Shown here piece after piece: positions 13,796 to 20,952 of a DNA stretch of 20,952 nucleotides. The stretch's first letter is position 1; each line of letters opens with the position of its first letter. The notes beneath the pieces are model-generated. The model did not search any database. It worked only from the letters and a program-made list of their open reading frames with translations, and was not told the origin of the DNA. The position numbers were made by a program, and so were the translations under genes. The stretch lies in NCBI GenBank assembly GCA_003445895.1, contig DMCD01000276.1, forward strand, positions 1 through 20,952, in the 5' to 3' direction. The DNA comes from Lachnoclostridium sp. Lineage in GTDB: Bacteria; Bacillota; Clostridia; Lachnospirales; Lachnospiraceae.

Positions 13796-14779
13796 ATGCT
13801 GAATAATTATGAATATTTTCTTGTCCTGGCGGAAGAACTGAATATTACCAGGGCTGCGGAGAAGCTCTTCATCTCCCACCAGTGCCTGAGTAAATACCTG
13901 AAAACCATCGAAGAGGAGTACGGTGTGGTTTTCTTTGAGCGAAAACCGAAGTTCAGTCTCACGTACGCAGGAAGGGTCATGCTCGAATCTCTCCGGGAGA
14001 TTCAGAAGGAGGACACAAACCTCCAGAACAAACTGCGGGATCTGAAGGAAGGAGATACCGGTGAAGTTCGCGTAGGCATCACCGAAGGCCGGCTTCGCAT
14101 TCTGATTCCGGATCTTCTGGAATCCTTCCGTGAAGAATTTCCCCAGATCCTCGTACCGGTTACCGGAGCTCCCTCTCCGGAAATGCTGACCCAGCTGTCA
14201 GACAACAAGCTGGATATGGTCATCACGAATGTTTCTTCCTCCATCCGTCCCGCTCTGTCCGCAGACGTCATTCTGGAGGAGCACCTGTTCCTTGTGATAT
14301 CCGATCAGCTTCTTCGGAAGCACTTCGGAAAGGCTGCCGCGGATATGATATCACACTTTGAAAAAGAGGGAGCAGATCTCTCCTTGTTCCAGGAGATTCC
14401 TTTTGTCATGAATTATAAGGGATTCTCCGCCCGGACCATGATCGATAACTTTACCGCCTCCCGGGGAATGCAGCTGAATATCATTCACGAGGCAACCCAG
14501 CAGGATCTTCATCTGGTCATGGCCGCCCGGGACTATGCCGCCGCTATCTGCCTCAGCATGTTCATTCCCCATGTCTGGCAGCTGAATGAGTCCAATCACC
14601 CGAACAATCAGCTCCACATCTTCTCCATCCGTGGACTGACCCAGACCAATCCCGTAGCCATCTTCACTCAGTCCGGCAAGTATATGCCGAAATACATGCG
14701 CGCTTTTTATCACCTGATAAAAGAACAGTGCCAATACTATAAAAACATCGATACGGAATATTATAAACGAGGAAGCTGA
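13796..14779 (+). CDS. LysR-type transcriptional regulator 2
   Basis: The protein has 327 residues, with an N-terminal winged helix-turn-helix (about 1-60) and a co-inducer domain starting GEVRVGITEGRLRI. It parallels LysR 1 over its length: NNYxYF, RAAEKLFISHQCLSKYLK, and C-terminal blocks MxARDYAA and IRGLxxTN. The DNA coding the helix-turn-helix is also nearly the same in the two genes. The start has a GGGAGG site at 13785-13790. It lies 89 bp after the RpiR gene and converges with the PrpD operon, with a 32-bp gap. Its effector domain has drifted more than its DNA-binding domain. The pair may therefore respond to different metabolites at common sites, or act as a heteromer. Confidence 0.9.
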   Translation: MLNNYEYFLVLAEELNITRAAEKLFISHQCLSKYLKTIEEEYGVVFFERKPKFSLTYAGRVMLESLREIQKEDTNLQNKLRDLKEGDTGEVRVGITEGRLRILIPDLLESFREEFPQILVPVTGAPSPEMLTQLSDNKLDMVITNVSSSIRPALSADVILEEHLFLVISDQLLRKHFGKAAADMISHFEKEGADLSLFQEIPFVMNYKGFSARTMIDNFTASRGMQLNIIHEATQQDLHLVMAARDYAAAICLSMFIPHVWQLNESNHPNNQLHIFSIRGLTQTNPVAIFTQSGKYMPKYMRAFYHLIKEQCQYYKNIDTEYYKRGS

Positions 14780-14800
14780 GTGCTTTCCTGCGCACGGAAA

Positions 14801-14826
14801 ATGGGGCCGGTTTATACCAGCCCCAT
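14801..14826 (-). terminator. Terminator at the end of the TRAP/PrpD operon
   Basis: ATGGGGCCGGT (14801-14811) pairs with ACCAGCCCCAT (14816-14826) with one mismatch and a 4-nt loop. On the minus strand the stem is followed by TTTTCCG. The TAA stop of the last PrpD gene lies in the loop. It may also help end LysR 2 transcription, although the plus side has no U-tract. Confidence 0.6.
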
Positions 14827-16170
14827 CAGTGTATCCACATTTTCCTGTTTCTCAAGCTCCGCCAGGAGCTTCACCAGCTTTTCTGCCTGTCCCCCGCTCA
14901 TGAGCGCCATCGCATTGTTCTTAAACTTCTGCTCCAGTTCAGCCCATCCCACCGGGTTGTCGGGGGAACCCTTCAGGTCGTAGAGTTCTTCTTCGTATTC
15001 TCTCCCGTTCTTCAGGATAATCCGGACCTTTGCCCCCCTCTTTCCGGGGTAAACGGCCTGCACCTCCGGGTCTACGGAGATCTCCGCCTTCCCGGCCAGT
15101 TCCAGAAGTTCCGGCTTCGTATAATACTCTTCTGTCAGATGGATGACTCCGAAACCATGGTCCGCCAGCGCACAGGCCGCACCGTAGGCCAGACTGAACT
15201 TGGCCTCGCCGGAATTCTGCGGCGCTTTGATTTTACCGGTCAGGTCATAAGCCACCTGATGGGTTCCAATCAGAATCTTCTCCACATCCCCAGGGGCAAT
15301 CCGGTACTTCTCCGCCAGATCCAGTGCCCCCTCGATTCCGGGCTGGACATGACGGCAGGAGGGGTACATCTTATTATAGGTATCTGCGATGGAATAGGTT
15401 TTCCCCAATCCTCGGATTACATCCTCCACCGGCCCGTTCTTTGCGGCCTGGGTGATAAACATGCCGTTGGGCCCTTCCAGGGCACTCAGACACCCTTCCA
15501 TCCCGGCCGCGGCCAAACATGCCGCGGTTATTCCGTTCAAGGCCGCACATCCTACCTGGACACATTTCGATCTCTGTCCGCTCTTGGTTGCCTCCATAGT
15601 GCCGCTGGCGAGCATCCCTGCCTGGCCGAGGCCGTTGGCCAGCTGCTCCGCAGAAAGCCCCATGAGTTTTCCCGCCACAGCCATGGCGCCGTAGGCTCCA
15701 CAGTTGCTGGAGGGATGAAATCCGTTCCCGATCTGATCCGGGCGCATATGTACCGCGATCCGATAGACCACCTCATAGCCCAAAACCACTGCCGTGATAA
15801 CGTCTTTTCCGCTGCAATGAAGTTCCTGCCCCATCACCAGCGCCGTCGGTACAATGACTGCGCCGGCATGGACGCCCGCATTCTTATGCCCATCATCCAG
15901 CTCCACGGCGTGAGCATAGGTAGCATCGATCATCGCAGCCCGGGCAGCCGGGAATTCCTTTCTGCTGCCGCCGATAACACGGGCAGTCCCGTTTCCCAGC
16001 GGTCGGCAGGCTTCTTTCAGCTGCTCTGCGTATTCCCAGTTGACGCTTCCCGCGATGGCGGCCCCGAGACTGTCCATGATCCTCTCTTTCGCGGTGGATA
16101 CCACCTCTTCCGGAAGATCATCATAATTCGTTTCGGCGATAAACCGGCCGAAGTATTCCGTCACATACAT
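14812..16170 (-). CDS. MmgE/PrpD family protein 1
   Basis: The protein has about 452 residues, normal for the family that includes 2-methylcitrate dehydratase (PrpD), cis-aconitate decarboxylase (ACOD1/IRG1) and iminodisuccinate epimerase. Seen are HAVELDDGHKNAGVHAGAV (87-105), GFHPSSNCGAYGA with His152, and SGQRSK with Lys202, followed by LEGPNGMF. His152 and Lys202 align with catalytic His159 and Lys207 of ACOD1 as I recall them, so it is probably an active enzyme on a citrate- or aconitate-like acid. I chose the ATG at 16170, which overlaps the stop of the preceding gene by 10 bp (ATGTATGTGA) and has a GGGAG site. An upstream in-frame start at 16203 would add 11 unconserved residues. It is the last gene of the TRAP operon. 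Confidence 0.88.
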   Translation of the reverse strand: MYVTEYFGRFIAETNYDDLPEEVVSTAKERIMDSLGAAIAGSVNWEYAEQLKEACRPLGNGTARVIGGSRKEFPAARAAMIDATYAHAVELDDGHKNAGVHAGAVIVPTALVMGQELHCSGKDVITAVVLGYEVVYRIAVHMRPDQIGNGFHPSSNCGAYGAMAVAGKLMGLSAEQLANGLGQAGMLASGTMEATKSGQRSKCVQVGCAALNGITAACLAAAGMEGCLSALEGPNGMFITQAAKNGPVEDVIRGLGKTYSIADTYNKMYPSCRHVQPGIEGALDLAEKYRIAPGDVEKILIGTHQVAYDLTGKIKAPQNSGEAKFSLAYGAACALADHGFGVIHLTEEYYTKPELLELAGKAEISVDPEVQAVYPGKRGAKVRIILKNGREYEEELYDLKGSPDNPVGWAELEQKFKNNAMALMSGGQAEKLVKLLAELEKQENVDTLMGLV

Positions 16171-17564
16171 AATTTTACTCCCGCTGCCCTGCCGTATTTC
16201 CACGGTGCCAGCATCACAAATGGATTGCTTTCCTCCTCTATAGTCCGGATCCAGTCACAGATATCACGGGCAAAGCCTTCGTACTCTGTTCCCTCCGACA
16301 TCCGGACAAGCTTACTGCAGAGCTCCTTCCAACTGAGGGGGTTCTCTGCCTCTCCCCGAGGAAGTGCCGTAAACTGACTTTCCTCTGTTCCGTCTTTTTC
16401 TCGTACCAGAATCTTTACCGCCCCCCAATGATCCGGATGTCTCTTGACGTAGGACTCCACATCCGGATCCATCATCAGGACAACTCTGGACGCCAGATCA
16501 TAAACCTCTTCCCGGTTCATCGCTTCCTGAAGAGTTTCCTCGCTGGCGATATGTCCGTACCAGGAAGCTGTCGCCAGGGCGAATTCTACGCTGCTCTGGG
16601 CACCAATCTCCGTATCCGGATGAGGTTTGGAAAGTCTTCCCACAAAGGGAGTGGTGTGAACCTCGATCTCGGCGATATCCTCCGGCGCAATACCGGTTCT
16701 CTGCCGGATATCCAGCAGAGCATCCACCGCGGCGTGCAGTCCCCGCATGCAGGCGTGGACCTTAAAGTACACTTCCTGTATCCGGAAGCTTTCTCCCAGT
16801 CCCTCTATCCCTTTCTTCGGAAGGGGATCATTTGAAAATGCCTGTATAAAACCTTTCTTTCCCTCCAGTGCCTGGGAGGCGCCGGTAAATCCGTCTCGGG
16901 CCAGCCGGATGGCCTTCATGGCATTGTCGATGGCCCAGCTGCCCACCAGAACCTTTGCCATGGTGCCGTCATTCTGATACTCGATCAGAGCGCCGGCGAA
17001 CTGCGCCACAATCCCCAGAGCATTGGCCAGCTCCTGCTCCGTCAGATGAAACAGTCTTCCCAGCGCTGCCGTGCAGGCCACGGCACCGGTGATGCCGGTG
17101 GAATCAAAGCCTCTCTCCCGGTAGGATGTGGGATTGATGGAGGCCCCCAGTCTGGTATATACCTCATATCCCGCCACAAGAGCCGTCAGCAGCTCCCTGC
17201 CGTTAGTGTGCTGTTTCTGTCCGTAGATCATCACCGCAGGCACCAGAACACTTCCTGGATGTCCCATAGCAAACCGGTGTCCGTCATCCAGGTCTGCGCA
17301 GCGGGCCATCACCGAAGCCGCGAAGGAGGCCTGGGAGAGAGACAGCTCTCTCCCGCCAGGGGCAATCACCATATCGGTATCGGTCTCACTCATATACCGG
17401 ACATGCCGCAGGGCCTTCTCTCCCATCTCGGCGCAGGTCCCGTAAATCATGTTAGCCATGCCGTCCACAAGGCATTTCTTTGCAGCTGTCACTGCATAGT
17501 CCGGTAGGTCTTCATAGTTTAGTCCGGTCACAAACCTGGCATATTCATGAATGAACGATGTCAT
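16161..17564 (-). CDS. MmgE/PrpD family protein 2
   Basis: The protein has 467 residues, full length, and is clearly of the same family as its downstream neighbour (NYEDLPDYAV near the N-terminus, DLDDGHRFAMGHPGSVLVPA at 91-110, GYEVYTR, LEGKKGF). It differs at a key place: the GFH segment of PrpD 1 reads GFDSTGITGA here, so Asp154 replaces the likely catalytic His, while the Lys (Lys204 in GTMAK) is kept. Either it uses another substrate or chemistry, or it works as a partner subunit. The start codon is 2 bp after the permease stop, with an AAGGAGG site. Its end overlaps PrpD 1, which suggests the two are made together. Confidence 0.88.
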   Translation of the reverse strand: MTSFIHEYARFVTGLNYEDLPDYAVTAAKKCLVDGMANMIYGTCAEMGEKALRHVRYMSETDTDMVIAPGGRELSLSQASFAASVMARCADLDDGHRFAMGHPGSVLVPAVMIYGQKQHTNGRELLTALVAGYEVYTRLGASINPTSYRERGFDSTGITGAVACTAALGRLFHLTEQELANALGIVAQFAGALIEYQNDGTMAKVLVGSWAIDNAMKAIRLARDGFTGASQALEGKKGFIQAFSNDPLPKKGIEGLGESFRIQEVYFKVHACMRGLHAAVDALLDIRQRTGIAPEDIAEIEVHTTPFVGRLSKPHPDTEIGAQSSVEFALATASWYGHIASEETLQEAMNREEVYDLASRVVLMMDPDVESYVKRHPDHWGAVKILVREKDGTEESQFTALPRGEAENPLSWKELCSKLVRMSEGTEYEGFARDICDWIRTIEEESNPFVMLAPWKYGRAAGVKLCM

Positions 17565-17566
17565 GT

Positions 17567-19498
17567 TTAAACCTCCTTCGCCAGCTCTCCATTCCTCACA
17601 GTTTTTACGGACGTACCGTTTTTACTGCTCATTTTTCCAAGGGCAAATGCACCTGCCATCAGGGCAAGGCCGAAAATGTCCGTCATGGTTCCCGGTGCCA
17701 GAGTCAGGAGTGCTGCCACCACCATGGCAATCCGGATGGACATCTTCTTAGAAGGCATCGCATACATGGCGCCGCTGAGACCCATCAGGGCAATCACCGA
17801 AGTTATCGCGGTGATAACAATCTCCAGAGGCGTGCCCTGCAGAAGGACAGACGGCCGGAGAACAAAGAGGTACGGAATCAGGAAACCGGCAAGGCCGATC
17901 TTCACGGCGCGCCAACCGGTGATATTCGCATTGGCCTGCGCAATTCCGGCGCCTGCATAGGAAGCCAGCGCCACGGGCGGTGTGATGGCTGCGATAACAC
18001 CGAAGAAGAATACGAACATGTGAGCGCTCAGGGGGCTTACACCCAGCTCAATCAAGGCTGGTGCTGCAAGTACGCTGAGGATGATATACACGCCCGAAGT
18101 AGGAAGACCCATTCCAAGGATGACGCCGGCAATCATGGTAAGTACCATGAGGAAAATCAGATTCCCCTGGGACAGCATTACAAGAAGGGAGGACATCTTC
18201 AGGCCAAGGCCCGTGAGGCTCAGCATACCGATGGCGATACCGGCGGTGGCGCAGGCCAGAGCCACGCTGCAGATTTCCTGAGCAGCTTCTCCGAAGGCCA
18301 GGCAGACGCGCTTAATACCCATCTTATTTTCTTTGGTCAGCCAGCTGACAATCAGGGTAATACCGATAGCCCAAAGGGCGGATTTATTCGAGGACCACTG
18401 CAGGATGCAGAGGAACACAATCAGCAGGATAATCGGTAGCAGCAGGAACCCTTCGGTGAACAGAATCTTCTTTCCGTCCGGAAGTTCTTCCTTCTTCATG
18501 CCGTGCAGACCGCCCTTGATGGCCATCAGGTCTACCACGAAGAATACCTGGAAGAAATAGAGGGCTGCCGGAAGTGCAGCTGCCAGAGCGATGCTTCGAT
18601 AATCGGTAGCAATAGTTTCCGCCATAATGAAGGCTGCAGCGCCCATGATCGGAGGCATAATCTGTCCGCCGGTGGATGCAACTGCACAGATAGCTCCGGA
18701 ATCCTCGGGCTCATAGCCTACCTTCTTCATTAGCGGAATGGTAAGACTTCCTGTGGAAGCAACATTAGCCACGGCCGATCCGTTAATCATTCCGAAGAGC
18801 GCGGATGCCACAACCGAAACCTTCGCCGGGCCGCCTCTGAAGCGTCCGAAGAGAGAGTAGGACAGGTCGATGAAGGCCTTGCCAGCGCCGGAGTAAGACA
18901 GAAACGCGCCGAAAATAATAAACATGATAACTGTCTGGGCAGAAACACCGGTGGGGGTTCCGTAGATACCGTCCTGGGACAGGAACAGGTATGCGGTGAT
19001 TCTCTTAATGGAATATCCCTTGCAGGCGGCTACCGCCGGCAGAAGATTTCCGAACTTGGCATACAGAATGGATACCAGGGCGATGCAGGGCATGATCCAG
19101 CCGATAAGTCTCCGGGTAACCTCCAGGACCGAAAGAACCACACACACGCCGATGATGACGTCAAACCAGGTATACCAGCTGACATGCTTATAAATCTGCT
19201 TGTCAATGACATACAGGTAAATGGTACCGATGGCCGCAGAAGCCGTGATAAAGATATCCCTCGCCACCTCCAGGGCCCATTGGCCGGGTGTCGGATTCCA
19301 GCTTTCATCGTTCAGTTTCTTCTTTACGGATGCAAGGGTCGCAATGATTAATACCAGACCCACGTGAAAGACACGCTGACGCATCACCGTCACGGTTCCC
19401 ACCAGGGATGCATAAAGGTGGAACAGGCACATGAAAACGCCAAGGGCAAGAGTTATTCCGCTGAATACCTTTTTCAGCTGTTCTTTCTTCTCACTCAT
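17567..19498 (-). CDS. TRAP transporter fused permease, TAXI type (4TM/12TM fusion)
   Basis: The protein has about 643 residues and is highly hydrophobic, with some 16 or more membrane segments. The N-terminal ~200 residues correspond to the small DctQ-like subunit and the rest to the DctM-like subunit, the fused arrangement usual for TAXI systems. Conserved DctM-type segments are visible (GSAVANVASTGSLTIPLM, GGQIMPPIMGAAAFIMAE and, later, MGLPTSGVYIILSVLAAPAL). It would import a carboxylate using a Na+ or H+ gradient, with the receptor encoded directly upstream. The ATG at 19498 shares one base with the receptor stop (TGATG). A GTG at 19501 is an alternative one codon earlier. An AGGAGG site precedes both. 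Confidence 0.92.
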   Translation of the reverse strand: MSEKKEQLKKVFSGITLALGVFMCLFHLYASLVGTVTVMRQRVFHVGLVLIIATLASVKKKLNDESWNPTPGQWALEVARDIFITASAAIGTIYLYVIDKQIYKHVSWYTWFDVIIGVCVVLSVLEVTRRLIGWIMPCIALVSILYAKFGNLLPAVAACKGYSIKRITAYLFLSQDGIYGTPTGVSAQTVIMFIIFGAFLSYSGAGKAFIDLSYSLFGRFRGGPAKVSVVASALFGMINGSAVANVASTGSLTIPLMKKVGYEPEDSGAICAVASTGGQIMPPIMGAAAFIMAETIATDYRSIALAAALPAALYFFQVFFVVDLMAIKGGLHGMKKEELPDGKKILFTEGFLLLPIILLIVFLCILQWSSNKSALWAIGITLIVSWLTKENKMGIKRVCLAFGEAAQEICSVALACATAGIAIGMLSLTGLGLKMSSLLVMLSQGNLIFLMVLTMIAGVILGMGLPTSGVYIILSVLAAPALIELGVSPLSAHMFVFFFGVIAAITPPVALASYAGAGIAQANANITGWRAVKIGLAGFLIPYLFVLRPSVLLQGTPLEIVITAITSVIALMGLSGAMYAMPSKKMSIRIAMVVAALLTLAPGTMTDIFGLALMAGAFALGKMSSKNGTSVKTVRNGELAKEV

Positions 19499-20574
19499 CA
19501 CTCATTTCCTCCTTTACTCAGTTTCGCCTCCGCCATCTCATCGAAGTATTTCTGGGCTCCGGGATGGATCGGGATAGTGATGCTGTCGGTTGCCGTCTCC
19601 AGATTGTACTTTCCCGCCTGGGCGTTAATCACGGCGAGCTTGTCAACATTTTCAAAAATTGCTTTCGTGCAGCGGTACACTGCCTCGGCATCCAGATCCG
19701 CATAGGTGAAGAGCCAGACCGGAATGTCCAGGGACGGACTATCTGCGTCATTTCCGTTATAGGTGCCGCCAGGGATATTGCCCCGCACCCAGGTCGGATT
19801 GGCTGCCATGGCTTTTTCCGCCTGTTCATCGGAAATCGGAATCAGCCGCACCTCCTTGGTGAAAGCCAGATTCGCAAAAGCTGATGCGGGATAAGCGAGG
19901 CAGGCAATGGCCGCGTCGATATTGCCGTCACTCAGCGCATCCGCTGCCTGGTCATGGGCAAGATACTGACCATTGTAATCCTTGCCATTCTCATAGCCGC
20001 AAATGCTTCGGAGCAGCTTCGGAACGAAATAGGGGGCGCCGGAGGGGCCGAGGGAGATATTCTTTCCCTTCAGGTCCTCCAGAGTCTGAATATCCGAATC
20101 CTTCCGGACAAAAATCTGGAAGGTATTGGTCTGCCCCGCAGTGATGGCCCGGAGATTGACGGCGGGCATCCCCTCGAAATCCATGTTTCCTTCATAGGCA
20201 TCCACGATATCATCCGCCATACCCATGCCAATCTGGGACTCTTCACTGCTGATAAGCGCCAGGTTCTCATTGGTGCCGCCCGTGGACTCCGAACTGCAGA
20301 TCAGATTCGGGTCTGCCTGCTGCATCACCTGGGCCAGAGCGGTGCCGACCATGTAATATGCACCGCCGGATGCACCGGAAGCGATAGCGATATGGTACTT
20401 ATTATCGTAGTTAACCTCAAGGTTTGTGACATCCTGGTCCACTACCTCGGAAGCATCCGTCTTCATTCCGGCGGGCGTATTCAGAAATTCCACAACATCT
20501 CCGCAGCCGGATAAAACCAGAGAGGATGCCGTAAGCGCTGCCGCAAACAGTGCAATAATCTTTTTGAGCCTCAT
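19498..20574 (-). CDS. TAXI-family TRAP transporter solute receptor (lipoprotein)
   Basis: The protein has about 358 residues from the preferred ATG at 20574. It has a basic N-terminus, a hydrophobic stretch and a lipobox LVLSGC with the lipidated Cys at residue 24, as expected for a receptor anchored to the outer face of a Gram-positive membrane. The mature part has TAXI features: IAIASGASGGAYYMVGTALAQ near its start, STGGTNENLALI, and DLKGKNISLGPSGA. It captures the substrate, probably an organic acid, for the fused permease. I prefer 20574 because the AAGGAG lies 6-7 nt before it. The upstream ATG at 20595 would place that site inside the gene. It heads the operon, with a leader of about 80 nt. 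Confidence 0.92.
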   Translation of the reverse strand: MRLKKIIALFAAALTASSLVLSGCGDVVEFLNTPAGMKTDASEVVDQDVTNLEVNYDNKYHIAIASGASGGAYYMVGTALAQVMQQADPNLICSSESTGGTNENLALISSEESQIGMGMADDIVDAYEGNMDFEGMPAVNLRAITAGQTNTFQIFVRKDSDIQTLEDLKGKNISLGPSGAPYFVPKLLRSICGYENGKDYNGQYLAHDQAADALSDGNIDAAIACLAYPASAFANLAFTKEVRLIPISDEQAEKAMAANPTWVRGNIPGGTYNGNDADSPSLDIPVWLFTYADLDAEAVYRCTKAIFENVDKLAVINAQAGKYNLETATDSITIPIHPGAQKYFDEMAEAKLSKGGNE

Positions 20575-20653
20575 CTTTTTTCTCCTTCTCCTCATCCTGT
20601 GGTCAATCGAAATGCCGCGTCCGGCACTTTATACGATTTGCAATATTGCCTGT

Positions 20654-20689
20654 TGGGCACAGTATAACAAATCTGAATAAATATACAAA
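20654..20689 (-). promoter_or_regulatory. Predicted promoter of the TRAP/PrpD operon
   Basis: On the minus strand TTTGTA (20689-20684), a 17-nt spacer and TATACT (20666-20661) form a fair promoter with a start near 20654. The dyad centred at 20718 is then at -64, as at the other promoters of the locus. Confidence 0.5.
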
Positions 20690-20708
20690 GCACACAGCGC
20701 TTTAGAAA

Positions 20709-20727
20709 CGGCAACCAAAAGTTGCCG
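20709..20727. promoter_or_regulatory. Candidate LysR operator, copy 3 (CGGCAAC-N5-GTTGCCG)
   Basis: A perfect dyad with 7-bp arms, CGGCAAC-CAAAA-GTTGCCG, is centred at 20718. It has the same CAAC-N5-GTTG core as the copies at 8054 and 10649 and is not followed by a U-tract, so it is not a terminator. The 315-bp non-coding stretch 20575-20889 otherwise holds the predicted promoter and a terminator-like hairpin for the neighbouring gene. Confidence 0.68.
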
Positions 20728-20829
20728 AACAGCGTTAGTGTTATTTTTTTGTGGCATGAATAGATTTTCACATTTCAGGCCGATATCCGTTATTGGCGCA
20801 TACCAGCTCATAATCCCGGAACAATGAAT

Positions 20830-20856
20830 CACCCCATCTGCTCCGCAGATGGGGTG
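20830..20856 (-). terminator. Terminator-like hairpin after the right-edge gene
   Basis: CACCCCATCTGC (20830-20841) pairs perfectly with GCAGATGGGGTG (20845-20856) around a 3-nt loop. It lies 33 bp beyond the stop of the right-edge minus-strand gene. On that strand only ATTCATTG follows, so the U-tract is poor. It is strong as a hairpin but moderate as a terminator. Confidence 0.6.
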
Positions 20857-20889
20857 GTCCTCCTGTATCTGTATTATCTTTACAATGCC

Positions 20890-20952
20890 TTACCTGGCAA
20901 GCCTCTCCAGCACAGCCTTCACTCTCTGGAAGTCCACGCTGCACTTTCCTTC
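20890..20952 (-). CDS. C-terminal end of an unidentified protein (partial)
   Basis: The minus strand is open from the right edge to a TAA at 20892-20890, giving the last 20 residues, which end in VDFQRVKAVLERLAR. The reading is supported by the hairpin just downstream and by protein-like composition. The peptide is too short to name. A VDFxRV pattern occurs in some TIM-barrel sugar isomerases, but usually not so near the C-terminus, so I make no functional call. Confidence 0.5.
   Translation of the reverse strand, partial: EGKCSVDFQRVKAVLERLAR

Noticed and set aside
16171..16203. Upstream start of PrpD 1 at 16203
   Set aside because: It adds 11 residues outside the conserved N-terminus and deepens the overlap with PrpD 2. 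The ATG at 16170 has a suitable GGGAG site.
20575..20595. Upstream start of the TAXI receptor at 20595
   Set aside because: The AAGGAG ribosome binding site would lie inside the coding sequence, and the ATG at 20574 gives a normal lipoprotein signal peptide.
20629..20832. A 67-codon minus-strand frame before the TAXI receptor
   Set aside because: It covers the predicted promoter and operator of the TRAP operon and has no recognisable domain or good ribosome binding site.

Overview
The window looks like part of a Gram-positive anaerobe chromosome, most likely a Clostridia/Lachnospiraceae-type gut fermenter. The grounds are strong AGGAGG-type ribosome binding sites, tightly packed operons, a CoA-independent citrate-lyase-type complex and a TAXI-type TRAP transporter. 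This placement is an inference from gene content, not a taxonomic match. The left edge holds the start of lepA (housekeeping elongation factor 4, minus strand). The right edge holds only the last 20 codons of an unidentified minus-strand gene. Almost everything between them is one catabolic locus for a di- or tricarboxylic acid.

Layout, left to right: lepA start (-); LysR regulator 1 (+); a seven-gene minus-strand operon transcribed from about 7990 down to 1282 (lactonase-like amidohydrolase, LeuC-like and LeuD-like hydro-lyase subunits, CitD, CitE, CitF, PrpF-family isomerase); a second minus-strand unit with the lyase maturation and activation genes (CitC ligase, then a CitX-CitG fusion); a divergent plus-strand unit (DJ-1/PfpI protein and a DASS-type carboxylate transporter); an RpiR-type regulator (+); LysR regulator 2 (+), a close paralogue of LysR 1; and a four-gene minus-strand operon (TAXI solute receptor, fused TRAP permease, two MmgE/PrpD proteins).

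Proposed logic (inference): the TRAP-TAXI and DASS systems import an unsaturated or branched carboxylate. The PrpD, PrpF and LeuCD-like enzymes dehydrate, isomerise and hydrate it to a 2-hydroxy acid such as citramalate or citrate. The CitDEF lyase then splits that acid to acetate plus a 2-oxo acid. CitXG builds and attaches the lyase prosthetic group and CitC acetylates it. The exact substrate cannot be read from sequence. Itaconate/citraconate to citramalate to acetate + pyruvate, and trans-aconitate to citrate, are the two leading readings.

The strongest direct observation is regulatory. A dyad with core CAAC-N5-GTTG occurs in three intergenic regions (centres 8054, 10649, 20718). At each it lies 63-64 bp upstream of the start point inferred from the best -10 box, and the middle copy lies midway between two divergent promoters. 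That is where LysR-type activators usually bind, so one LysR-type regulator (or both paralogues) probably controls all four transcription units. The copy at 8054 is also embedded in the stem of the intrinsic terminator of the citC-citXG unit. I saw no tRNA, rRNA, insertion sequence or CRISPR array.
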